Shown here: positions 45,426 to 52,952 of the stretch, piece after piece
Position numbering within the stretch: position 1 is the first letter of the stretch
How the letters are laid out: each line of letters starts with the position of its first letter
DNA from: an uncultured Fibrobacter sp.
Lineage (GTDB): Bacteria; Fibrobacterota; Fibrobacteria; Fibrobacterales; Fibrobacteraceae
Assembly: GCA_934700345.1 (NCBI GenBank)
Contig: CAKUXP010000015.1
Location: forward strand, 1 to 64,000
Length of the DNA: 64,000 nt
Direction of reading: 5' to 3'
Made by a program: the position numbers and the translations under genes
The notes under the pieces: generated by a model
The model's database searches: none
Told to the model about the DNA's origin: nothing
What the model saw: the letters and a program-made list of their open reading frames with translations, nothing else

Positions 45426-46058
45426 TCAATCCTCGCTTATGGAGTAGGTCTCGTCGTAAATTTCAGAAAGTTTCCTGCCGTTATAATTCCAAAAACGGGT
45501 CGGTTGCATCGCGTAATTAATATTACGAATTTTCTTTGTTATACCGGTAAGAGAATATTCCTCTCCTTCGAACTTGACTTTGTGAATGTCGCAGACTTCA
45601 ACAACATATTCCTTGTCTTCGTAAAACATTGTCAAACGGTCACCTTTAGAAATTCCCATTTCATCAAAATTCAAGGGTGGACGACGTAGGCGAGATTTTT
45701 TCTCTGCTTCTTGTTCTTCAGTAGAAAGATCCTTTTGCAAGTCTGTAGTTAGCGTATCGGTTACATTTTCTTTTTCAAATAATTTTAATATGGCGAGAAC
45801 CCTCTCGGAGGACATTCTGAAAAATTCTCGTTTTGGGTTTACACGGTCCGTAGAAAAAGCAACATGCGATGCATCTTCCACTTTCTTGCAATCATCGACG
45901 CGACAGGCGTAAACGCAGTTAAACTGGAACGGAACGCTTGTCGTATAAAGTTCATTCATCCGTTGGGCGGCATTTTCTCGTTGTGTCATGCCGATTTTCA
46001 AAAGCCCCGGCATTCCTTCGTTTGAAAGGACATAAACGATTCCGCTTGTATCATCCAT
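45426..46058 (-). CDS. GIY-YIG nuclease-family protein (T5orf172/MUG113-like)
   Basis: 210 aa, ATG 46058 used (a TTG two codons earlier is possible). Residues ~7-85 match the GIY-YIG variant GIVYVLSNEGMPGLLKIGMTQR...RMNELYTTSVPFQF seen in phage T5orf172 and MUG113 proteins. A C-terminal small beta domain follows (KGDRLTMFYEDKEYVVEV, YSLTGITKKIRNIN). AT-rich; phage- or mobile-element-linked family. It diverges from the NYN gene. Confidence 0.75.
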   Translation of the reverse strand: MDDTSGIVYVLSNEGMPGLLKIGMTQRENAAQRMNELYTTSVPFQFNCVYACRVDDCKKVEDASHVAFSTDRVNPKREFFRMSSERVLAILKLFEKENVTDTLTTDLQKDLSTEEQEAEKKSRLRRPPLNFDEMGISKGDRLTMFYEDKEYVVEVCDIHKVKFEGEEYSLTGITKKIRNINYAMQPTRFWNYNGRKLSEIYDETYSISED

Positions 46059-46327
46059 TTTCAATTTTCTTAAAACTCAGAGGAGCAGTCAAGTAAAATT
46101 TTTAACCTAAGAAAAAATAGTTTCCAATGGGAAAGTATGCAAGTCGTTTTTCTCGGCTTGAACATTTGTTTCTCTTTGTCAGTTCTAGAATTGACAAAGA
46201 GAATCCATAGGCTAGGCTATAGAGTTATTCCAAATATAAAAATCTGTTTTGGATGATTATTGAATGAAATCAAGCTCTAAACTTGAGATTAACTATTTTC
46301 GAAAAAATAACACGACATTTTTCCTTA
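46059..46327. other. AT-rich divergent intergenic region with a 34-bp palindrome
   Basis: No gene seen. 46170-46203 is a near-perfect palindrome (arms TTCTCTTTGTCA / TGACAAAGAGAA around G-TTCTAGAA-T, one mismatched pair). A second small hairpin, TTTCC-AATG-GGAAA, lies about 40 bp before it. Candidate operator or element end. Confidence 0.5.
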
Positions 46328-46356
46328 TTGACAGAATTATTTTTTTTATGTATATT
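46328..46356 (+). promoter_or_regulatory. Strong sigma-70-like promoter upstream of the NYN gene
   Basis: TTGACA (46328-46333), 17-nt spacer, TATATT (46351-46356). Predicted start near 46363 gives a ~75-nt leader. Confidence 0.8.
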
Positions 46357-46362
46357 AGAATC

Positions 46363-46425
46363 AAATACAGACCGAAAAAAGGGTTTATATCAAACACGCA
46401 AGTGTCCCTTAAGTAGGTCTTTTTT
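46363..46425 (+). ncRNA. Candidate structured RNA ending in a U-run, directly before the NYN gene
   Basis: Three nested stems: AGACC/GGTCT (46369-46373 with 46416-46420), AAGGG/CCCTT (46379-46383 with 46406-46410), and ACAC-GCAA-GTGT (46394-46405) capped by a GNRA tetraloop; then TTTTT at 46421-46425. The ribosome binding site follows at once. It may be a leader attenuator or an independent small RNA. The ends are estimated from the promoter and the U-run. Confidence 0.55.
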
Positions 46426-46439
46426 ACTTTGGAGGAAAA

Positions 46440-47090
46440 GTGGAAACTGCGATTCTGATTGATGGGGCGTTTTTACGGAAAAAGTTTAAACGTGTTTTTA
46501 GCCAAACTATCAAGGCTGCTGATGTTGAACAATTTGTCAAATGTATATTGCAAAACTTAAGTTTTGAACAAAAAGATTATCGGGCTTATTTTTACGATTG
46601 CCGCCCTTGTGATGGAGAGACGACTCTGCCGGTTTCTCATGCAAAATATTTTTTTGAAAAACAACCGCAATTTAAAGAGGGAAATCAACTTTTAGATGAA
46701 ATCTCTAATTTGGATTTTTTTGCAGTCCGTGAAGGAACTCTTCAATTTTCTGGATGGTTGTTGCGAAAAAAGAGCTATCAAAAAAATTCTCCTTATGAAG
46801 ATTCCGATTATTCTCCCAATCTTTCACAAAAAGGGGTTGATATTAAAATTGGTTTAGATATTGCGTGGATTAGTTATGCAAAGACTTTTGAAAAATTGAT
46901 TCTTGTCTCTGCAGACAGCGATTTTGTTCCCGCCATCAAGGTGGCGAGACGAAGCGGTATTCCTGTCTATCTTTTTACCTTGGCGCATGGAGTGAATCCA
47001 AAATTGACTAGAAACGCCGATGTGGTGAAAAAGGAATCAATTAAGGATCTCTTTCAAAATACGTCTCGAGGGGTTTTGTCTTGTTTATGA
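46440..47090 (+). CDS. NYN-domain (PIN-like) putative ribonuclease
   Basis: 216 aa. Acidic residues of the NYN/LabA (DUF88) fold are in place: D8 in AILIDGAF, D134 and D140 in KGVDIKIGLDIAWI, D159 and D161 in ILVSADSDFVPAIKVAR. Predicted metal-dependent RNase. GTG start with GGAGG. It follows a strong promoter and a structured leader RNA, the same layout as the AbiF gene 2.2 kb downstream. AT-rich compared with the flippase that follows. Role in phage defence is inferred from context. Confidence 0.8.
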   Translation: METAILIDGAFLRKKFKRVFSQTIKAADVEQFVKCILQNLSFEQKDYRAYFYDCRPCDGETTLPVSHAKYFFEKQPQFKEGNQLLDEISNLDFFAVREGTLQFSGWLLRKKSYQKNSPYEDSDYSPNLSQKGVDIKIGLDIAWISYAKTFEKLILVSADSDFVPAIKVARRSGIPVYLFTLAHGVNPKLTRNADVVKKESIKDLFQNTSRGVLSCL

Positions 47091-47126
47091 TAAAATTTTT
47101 ATGCATAAGTTTTATTAGCCTCTCTC

Positions 47127-48650
47127 ATGCCATCCCAGCTTAAACTCGGCGCGCTCCTTTCCTATGTCGTCCTCGGCCTGAACAATCTGGTCGGACTTCT
47201 TTACACGCCTTACCTGCTCCGGATGCTCGGCAAGTCGGAATATGGAATGTATTCGATAGTCGCGTCGGTCGTCGCCTACTTGACGATTCTCGACTTGGGA
47301 TTTGGAAATGCGATCGTCCGCTATACGGCGAAATACCGGGCGGAAGGAAAGACAGAAGAACAAAGCAAGATGTTTGGGATGTTTTTTCTTTTGTATTGCG
47401 GAATCAGTCTGGTGGCGATTGCATTGGGTTTTGTGCTGGCTTTTAATACGGAACTGATTTTTGACGGGGCGATGACAGCGGGGGAGCTTTCGCGTGTGCG
47501 GGCGATGCTCTTTTTGATGGTGCTGAATCTTGCGGTCTCGTTTCCATTTAGCCTGTTCGGTTCCATCATCACGGCGTATGAACGCTTTGTCTTCCAGAAG
47601 GTCGTGGCGATTTTCCGGATTGTTCTGAATACAGGGACGATGATCGTGCTTTTGCAATTCGGCTACAAGGCTGTCGCTCTGGTTGTAGTAACGACCGTAT
47701 TTAATTTGTGCACTCTCGCGTCCAATTTTTTCTATTGCAAAAAATTCTTGAATATCAAAATGGCTTTCGGAAAAATCGATTGGAGTTTTTTGAAGGAAGT
47801 GGCCGTCTATTCGTTCTGGATTTTTTTGAATGCGATTATGGATAGAATTTATTGGAGTACGGGGCAGTTTGTTCTGGGCGCCTTTGTCGGGACGGCTGCC
47901 GTGGCGGTTTTTGCCGTGGCGATTCAGCTTGAACACATGTATATGTCTTTTTCGACGGCGATTAGCGGAGTCTTTTTGCCGAAGGTCACCGCAATGGTTT
48001 CCGAGTCTTCGAGCGAAAAGGCGGTGAGCGATCTTTTTATCCGGACGGGGCGCGTTCAGTATTGCGTCTTGGCGTTGGTCCTTTCGGGGTTCTTCTTGTT
48101 TGGACGGCAATTTATTGAACTCTGGGCAGGACCGGGTTACCGCAATGCGTATGGAATCGCCTTGCTCTTCTTTGTTCCGCTGACCGTGCCGCTGATTCAG
48201 AATTTGGGAATCACGATTCTCCAGGCTAGGAACCAGATGAAGTTTCGTTCGCTGCTCTATCTAGGAATTTCGCTCGTTTCGCTCGCTTTGCAAATCCCGC
48301 TAGCCAAGTATTACGGCGGTTTTGGCTGTGCCTGTGCGATTGCCGGAGCCTTGGTCCTTGGGCAGATTATCGTGATGAACGTGTATTACCAGGTAAAGCA
48401 GAAAATAGACATCGTCGCTTTTTGGAAAGAAATTTTCAAGATGAACGTGGCGCCCCTGTGCATGGTAATCGTTTCGTATTTTGTTTTGCAAAACCTTGTA
48501 CTGGACTCTCCGATTCGTCTGGGAATTGGAATTGTAGTGTATTTGTTGGTCTATTTGCCCTTATTTTATTTTGGTTCGATGAATGCTTACGAGCGGAATT
48601 TGGTGATGAAGCCTATTCGGAAAATTTTGAAATTTGTTTTAAAAAAGTGA
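47127..48650 (+). CDS. Wzx-like polysaccharide flippase (MATE/MOP superfamily)
   Basis: 507 aa, about 14 membrane helices. GLLYTPYLLRMLGKSEYGMYSIVASVVAYLTILDLGFG is the characteristic Wzx N-terminus. It moves lipid-linked repeat units across the inner membrane for the polymerase encoded 9 kb upstream. GC content matches the backbone, unlike the genes on either side, so it belongs to the older part of the locus. Confidence 0.9.
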   Translation: MPSQLKLGALLSYVVLGLNNLVGLLYTPYLLRMLGKSEYGMYSIVASVVAYLTILDLGFGNAIVRYTAKYRAEGKTEEQSKMFGMFFLLYCGISLVAIALGFVLAFNTELIFDGAMTAGELSRVRAMLFLMVLNLAVSFPFSLFGSIITAYERFVFQKVVAIFRIVLNTGTMIVLLQFGYKAVALVVVTTVFNLCTLASNFFYCKKFLNIKMAFGKIDWSFLKEVAVYSFWIFLNAIMDRIYWSTGQFVLGAFVGTAAVAVFAVAIQLEHMYMSFSTAISGVFLPKVTAMVSESSSEKAVSDLFIRTGRVQYCVLALVLSGFFLFGRQFIELWAGPGYRNAYGIALLFFVPLTVPLIQNLGITILQARNQMKFRSLLYLGISLVSLALQIPLAKYYGGFGCACAIAGALVLGQIIVMNVYYQVKQKIDIVAFWKEIFKMNVAPLCMVIVSYFVLQNLVLDSPIRLGIGIVVYLLVYLPLFYFGSMNAYERNLVMKPIRKILKFVLKK

Positions 48651-48669
48651 ATACTTATCGATTTTTTTG

Positions 48670-48675
48670 TATATT
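48670..48675 (+). promoter_or_regulatory. TATATT promoter element upstream of the AbiF RNA
   Basis: TATATT preceded by a T-run, with a poor -35 (TGAATA, 16 nt upstream). It lies in the flippase-AbiF gap and would start a transcript near 48681. Confidence 0.55.
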
Positions 48676-48680
48676 ATGGG

Positions 48681-48736
48681 CAATAGTACTCACCACGCGA
48701 CCTCAGCAATGAGAGCGGACCACGGTGAGTCTTTTT
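48681..48736 (+). ncRNA. abiF-type structured RNA upstream of the AbiF gene
   Basis: ACTCACC (48688-48694) pairs with GGTGAGT (48724-48730), followed by CTTTTT. Inside, CGC/GCG (48696-48698 with 48715-48717) and CTC-AGCAAT-GAG (48702-48713) form a second hairpin. Comparative genomics has described an abiF RNA motif in this position before Abi_2-type genes. Class membership here is judged by position and general shape, not by a covariance search. Confidence 0.65.
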
Positions 48737-48752
48737 GTTAAGGATGAAGGGT

Positions 48753-49631
48753 GTGAAGTTTACAAAAAAGCCTACAACTATTGACGAACAAATTGAAATT
48801 TTGAAGTCAAGAGGGGTGATAATTGATTTGCCCAATGCGACAAATCTTCTGTTGCTGATTAACTATTACAGATTTTGTGGTTATGGTTTGTTTTTTGAAA
48901 AATTTGATAGCGAAGAAAAGCGGTTAAATGTATTTAAGGAAGATACAACTTTTTCCAAAATTTACAGCTTATACTGTTGGGATGAGAAGTTGCGAAATAT
49001 CCTGCAACGCTATCTTGGAAAAATCGAGATAGCTTTTAGAGCCGTGTTGAATTATGTCCTCGTGTCCGAAACAAAAAATCCTTTTTGGTATCTTGACCCT
49101 GCTTTGATGATTCGCTCTTATCGGGAGGATGTTGTAAAAAACGAAAGCTTGGAAGCCTTGAATCGAGCTGTGGAAAATAGGGAATTATCGGCTCTTCATT
49201 TCAAGGAAACTTATAACGAACAGGAATTTCCACCTTGCTGGATTCTCTGTGAATTTTTCTCTTTTGGAAAATGGTCCAGGTTGTTCGGGCAACTAAAGCA
49301 TAAGGCTTATGTTAAAAGCGTTGCTAGGCATTTTAAGGCTCCGCCGAATGATTTTGTTTCTTGGCTGCGGGCTTTGGTCATCTTGAGGAATCGCTGTGCG
49401 CATCACGCTCGATTGTGGGACTACGAATTTAAAATAAAACCATCGCTAACACCGTCACAAAAAAGGGCAGGTCTAGACAATGGGCGAGTGGGTTATTTAA
49501 TTTGTATTCTTAAAGAGCTTCTCGCTTTTGATGAGGATGTTCAGAAGAACTTTTCTCAAGAGCTAAATGAATTGTTGAATATTTGTCCTTGTCCCTATCC
49601 TAAGGCTTTAGGCCTTAATCAACCCATTTGA
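48753..49631 (+). CDS. AbiF/Abi_2-family HEPN ribonuclease
   Basis: 292 aa. The N-terminus KFTKKPTTIDEQIEILKSRG, the middle IYSLYCWDEKLRNIL with KIEIAFRAVLNY, and the C-terminal RNRCAHHARLWDYEFKI are those of PF07751. The last contains the HEPN RNase motif RxxxxH (R212-H217). Start chosen at GTG 48753: AAGGATGAAGG precedes it and the family begins there; ATG 48744 is closer than a ribosome binding site allows. Abi_2 proteins act in abortive infection, and this family has been proposed as a relative of Cas13. AT-rich insertion between two GC-rich glycan genes. Confidence 0.88.
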   Translation: MKFTKKPTTIDEQIEILKSRGVIIDLPNATNLLLLINYYRFCGYGLFFEKFDSEEKRLNVFKEDTTFSKIYSLYCWDEKLRNILQRYLGKIEIAFRAVLNYVLVSETKNPFWYLDPALMIRSYREDVVKNESLEALNRAVENRELSALHFKETYNEQEFPPCWILCEFFSFGKWSRLFGQLKHKAYVKSVARHFKAPPNDFVSWLRALVILRNRCAHHARLWDYEFKIKPSLTPSQKRAGLDNGRVGYLICILKELLAFDEDVQKNFSQELNELLNICPCPYPKALGLNQPI

Positions 49632-49636
49632 ATTCT

Positions 49637-50827
49637 ATGATCCCCGTCCCGAACTGTTCCTCCTGCGCTGCCTGCGCGAATATTTGCCCTCGCGGTGCGA
49701 TTGCGATGAAGCTTGACGAAAAGGGCTTTTACCGCCCGAGCGTCGATTCCGAAAAATGCGTCGAATGCGGAGCCTGCGAACGGGCGTGTCCTTGGACAAA
49801 AAATGTCGCAAATCCGAACGGAGCCTCTGAATCGCCAAAGGCTTTTGCCGCCTATGCGACCGATGAAACGATTCGGTTGAACTCGTCGAGCGGGGGGATC
49901 TTTTCGGTGCTGGCGGAAAAGGTCCTGGATGACGGCGGTGTCGTCGTCGGGGTAACGCAGCTGGGCAAGGCGCATTTTGGGCATATCGTCGTCGAGAACA
50001 AGGCGGACTTGGAAAAGCTGCGCGGTTCCAAGTATGTGCAGGCGGACGCTGGGCTCATCTATCGGGATGTTCGATCGCTTTTGCGCGCCGGGCGCAAGGT
50101 GCTCTATTCGGGGACGCCGTGCCAGGTGGCGGCTCTCTATTCGGTGATCGGGACAAAACGCTTTGAAAATTTGACGACGGTGGATATCGTCTGCCACGGT
50201 TCGCCGAGCGTAAAGGTTTTTGAAAAGTATCTACGGGAAACGGAATCGTTTGCTTCGGCTTCTGTCCTGTCCAGCCGTTTTCGCGATAAGCGGAACGGGT
50301 GGAGACTGTATTCAATGGCGCATTGCGCCATTGAATACAGTTCCGGAGACTGTTTTCAAATTTTTAAAACGCTTCGCGAAGATAAATTCATGCGCGTATT
50401 TCTCCAGAATATCTGCCTGAACGATTCCTGTGCGGATTGCCGTTATGGAAAGATCCCCCGTATTGCCGATATTACGCTCGGCGATTACTGGAATATCGCT
50501 TCGGTCCACCCGGAAATGGATGACGACAAGGGAACTTCCGTCGTGCTGCTGAATACGGAACGCGGCGAAAAGCTGTTTGATGAAATCTCTCCGCGAATTC
50601 GTTCCTGCGAATCGAGACTGGAAATGGCGATTGCGGGAAATCCGTGCATCGTCCGTTCAAGCAAACCGCACCCGAGAAGGGCGGAGTTTTTCGCCGAACT
50701 GGATTCCAAATCGCTTGACGAACTCATCCGAAAGTTTTGCCCTTACCCGGGACCTCTGAAAAGGGCTTACCATAAAGCGCGCCGGTTTTTGGGGGCGGTG
50801 AAGCGAAGGCTTTTGCGTCGCCGCTGA
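49637..50827 (+). CDS. Coenzyme F420 hydrogenase/dehydrogenase beta-subunit-like protein of the glycan locus
   Basis: 396 aa. Two [4Fe-4S] ferredoxin motifs (CSSCAACANICPRGA and CVECGACERACPW) and the FrhB-like domains (SSSGGIFSVLAEKVL, YSGTPCQVAALYS, ITLGDYWNIASVHPEMDDDKGTS). Such proteins often occur with pyruvyl transferases and flippases in polysaccharide clusters, where their reaction is not settled. ATG 49637, 5 nt after the AbiF stop. A 37-bp palindrome lies in the coding sequence near codons 223-235. Confidence 0.85.
   Translation: MIPVPNCSSCAACANICPRGAIAMKLDEKGFYRPSVDSEKCVECGACERACPWTKNVANPNGASESPKAFAAYATDETIRLNSSSGGIFSVLAEKVLDDGGVVVGVTQLGKAHFGHIVVENKADLEKLRGSKYVQADAGLIYRDVRSLLRAGRKVLYSGTPCQVAALYSVIGTKRFENLTTVDIVCHGSPSVKVFEKYLRETESFASASVLSSRFRDKRNGWRLYSMAHCAIEYSSGDCFQIFKTLREDKFMRVFLQNICLNDSCADCRYGKIPRIADITLGDYWNIASVHPEMDDDKGTSVVLLNTERGEKLFDEISPRIRSCESRLEMAIAGNPCIVRSSKPHPRRAEFFAELDSKSLDELIRKFCPYPGPLKRAYHKARRFLGAVKRRLLRRR
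50305..50341. repeat. 37-bp perfect palindrome inside a coding region
   Basis: Arms of 18 bp (50305-50322 and 50324-50341) with a single central T, beginning ACTGTATTCA and ending TGAATACAGT. GGAGACTGT occurs at 50301-50309 and again at 50345-50353. The reading frame stays open through it. Confidence 0.95.
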
Positions 50828-50832
50828 AGGAA

Positions 50833-51138
50833 TTATTTGTCGGGACTGTCGGATGCCAGGTCGGCAGGCGCAGCCGTCAGGAGGCCGATGATTTTTTCCC
50901 GTTCCGAAGCGGACAGGTTTTTTTTCAGATAGCCCTGAATTTTGGAATGCCGCTTGACGATGGACATTCCGGTGAAGAGCGGCGATTTGATAAGGCCGCT
51001 CACATAGCCGTTTTCGAGTTCGTTGATTTGAATTCGGGTTCCCTTTGTTTTGCCGAGTTCAGAATTTTTTAAAACCCATTTGATTTTTTTCCCGAGAGGC
51101 AGTTCTTTTGCTGTTTGAATCTTTTTTGCGTTAGGCAT
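50833..51138 (-). CDS. Small protein with BolA-like core
   Basis: 101 aa, start at ATG 51138 with AAAGGGGA upstream. The segment TRIQINELENGYVSGLI...LFTGMSIVKRHSKIQGYLKKNLSASE resembles the BolA fold (F-x-G-x-S-x-VKRH signature), though divergent. Its start overlaps the end of the HEPN gene by 8 nt, so the two are coupled. Possible partner or antidote of the HEPN protein. It could also be an unrelated small DNA-binding protein. Confidence 0.5.
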   Translation of the reverse strand: MPNAKKIQTAKELPLGKKIKWVLKNSELGKTKGTRIQINELENGYVSGLIKSPLFTGMSIVKRHSKIQGYLKKNLSASEREKIIGLLTAAPADLASDSPDK

Positions 51139-51616
51139 TTTTTCCCCTTTGGAAACATTCCTGTCCTTTGGTAATGATCTTGCTTGCTGCGGAAACACAG
51201 TCATTGGCGAATTTGGCTAATTTTCTTGAATCCCGCAATTCAGAATGCTTGATTAGACCGCGCGCCTGGTAGAATGTCATCAATTTGATGTCATCGGTAT
51301 ATCGGTATTTATTATCCCAGAAGTTGATAATTGTATCAAAATATTGGTTCATCGAAGAATTGCTTTTATAAAATGGATCGATAGATCTGTGTTTGCAAAG
51401 TTTCACGATTCGATGTTCTATGTCGAATTTTTTCAATTCGTATTTTTCGATAAATGTTCGCAGAACACATTCTACAGCAACGCCTGCGATGTAGATGGAT
51501 GCGGAATATCTTTTGTTGCGAAGAAGAATGGTCGCTGTTTCTATGCGAGAAATGGCCGCATTCATCCGATTTTCTGGATGGAAAAGCTTGTTTCTGTTTT
51601 TGTCAGTGTGATTCAT
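51131..51616 (-). CDS. HEPN-domain-like protein
   Basis: 161 aa, start ATG 51616. The pattern RIETATILLRNKRYSASIYIAGVAVECVLRTFIEKYE and IKLMTFYQARGLIKHSELR matches helical HEPN proteins of the type paired with nucleotidyltransferases. A clear RxxxxH RNase motif is not evident, so catalytic ability is uncertain. AT-rich. A TATATT element on the minus strand lies ~15-20 nt upstream. The downstream partner is BolA-like rather than the usual MNT protein. Confidence 0.55.
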   Translation of the reverse strand: MNHTDKNRNKLFHPENRMNAAISRIETATILLRNKRYSASIYIAGVAVECVLRTFIEKYELKKFDIEHRIVKLCKHRSIDPFYKSNSSMNQYFDTIINFWDNKYRYTDDIKLMTFYQARGLIKHSELRDSRKLAKFANDCVSAASKIITKGQECFQRGKNA

Positions 51617-51684
51617 CCGATACCCTTTTTTCCGAATATATAAAATTTCTACATTGGCTTTCGGAATTTTCAAAAGGTAATGCG

Positions 51685-52800
51685 ATGGATTCAAGAATCG
51701 TTCAGCTTGCGGAAATGCTTGTCCGCGATGCGGTTGCCCTCAAGAAAGGCGAGAATATTTTAATCGAGACGACGGACGCTCCGGCGGAGATTTCCGTGGC
51801 TTTGATCCGGGCGGTGGCGAAGGCCGGCGGGAGGCCGTTCGTTTCGACGTTTTCGAGCGCGGTAAACCGGGTGCTCCTCCAGAACGCGACGGACGAGCAA
51901 CTGAAAATCGCCGCGGAACACGATCTCGCGCAGATGAAGCAGATGCAGGCCTACATCTCGATTCGCGGAAGTGACAATTTTGTAGAACTTTCCGACGTAT
52001 CCGAAGACCGGATGCGGGCGAACCGGACGATTCGAAATCCGGTCCTGAACTGGCGCGTAAACAAGACGCGCTGGTGCGTTCTCCGCTGGCCGGGACCTTC
52101 GCTCGCACAGAGTGCGGGCATGAGCACGGAAGCTTTTGAAGACTTCTACTTCGAGGCGTGCCTCGCCGACTACCCGGGGATGCGAAAGGCTGCGCAGGGG
52201 CTGATCGATTTGATGAACCGGACGGACAGAGTGCGCCTGAAGGCTCTGGGGACGGACCTTTCGTTCAGCATCCAGGGGATTCCGGCGGTTCCGTGCTGCG
52301 GGACGATGAACATTCCGGACGGGGAAGTCTATACGGCTCCTGTCCGGGAAAGCGTGAACGGCGTCATCACGTACAACACGCCGACGCTCTACGAGGGCAA
52401 GCGTTTCGAGGGGATCCGGCTCGTTTTCAAGGACGGTAAAATCGTCGAGGCGACTTCTTCGGACACGGAGGCGATGAACGCGATTTTCGATACGGACGAG
52501 GGTGCGCGCTACGTGGGCGAGTTTTCGTTCGGCTTCAACCCATTTATCCGCCGACCGATCTGCGACATCCTATTCGACGAGAAGATTTCGGGGAGCATCC
52601 ACTTTACGCCGGGGAAGTGCTACGAGGATGCGGACAACGGGAACCATTCGGCGATTCACTGGGACCTGGTGCTGGTCATGACCCCGGAATACGGCGGCGG
52701 GGAAATCTACATGGACGACGTTCTCGTGCGGAAGGACGGTCTCTTTGTCTTACCGGAACTTCTCGCGCTGAACCCCGACAGGCTAGGACGTTCCAAATGA
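51685..52800 (+). CDS. M29-family aminopeptidase
   Basis: 371 aa, start ATG 51685 (AAAAGG upstream). Features of AmpS/PepS enzymes: ILIETTDAPAEISVALIRAVAKAGGRPFV, TRWCVLRWPGPSLAQSAGMSTEAFEDFYF and metal-binding FSFGFNPFIRR, GNHSAIHWDLV, GGGEIYMDDVLVRKDG with the C-terminal catalytic Glu/His set. Cytoplasmic peptide trimming. A larger frame continues upstream, but those codons lie opposite the HEPN gene. Confidence 0.9.
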   Translation: MDSRIVQLAEMLVRDAVALKKGENILIETTDAPAEISVALIRAVAKAGGRPFVSTFSSAVNRVLLQNATDEQLKIAAEHDLAQMKQMQAYISIRGSDNFVELSDVSEDRMRANRTIRNPVLNWRVNKTRWCVLRWPGPSLAQSAGMSTEAFEDFYFEACLADYPGMRKAAQGLIDLMNRTDRVRLKALGTDLSFSIQGIPAVPCCGTMNIPDGEVYTAPVRESVNGVITYNTPTLYEGKRFEGIRLVFKDGKIVEATSSDTEAMNAIFDTDEGARYVGEFSFGFNPFIRRPICDILFDEKISGSIHFTPGKCYEDADNGNHSAIHWDLVLVMTPEYGGGEIYMDDVLVRKDGLFVLPELLALNPDRLGRSK

Positions 52801-52902
52801 TAAAACGACATAAATGCTATATTTTCTGACAAAAAGAGACAAAAAAGTGGTTTTTGATTCTGGATTTCTGCTAAAATCGCCAAATTTCGCCAAAATGTTT
52901 CT

Positions 52903-52917
52903 TGGCACGGTTTTTGC
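52903..52917 (+). promoter_or_regulatory. Sigma-54 promoter of glnN
   Basis: TGGCACG-N4-TTGC with GG (52904-52905) and GC (52916-52917) exactly 10 nt apart, the strict -24/-12 spacing. TCGCCAAA occurs twice upstream (52877-52884, 52887-52894), 10 bp apart, as possible activator contacts. Predicted start near 52929. Confidence 0.85.
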
Positions 52918-52952
52918 GAAAAGCTTGAGCACAAAACCATAAGGAGTTTACC

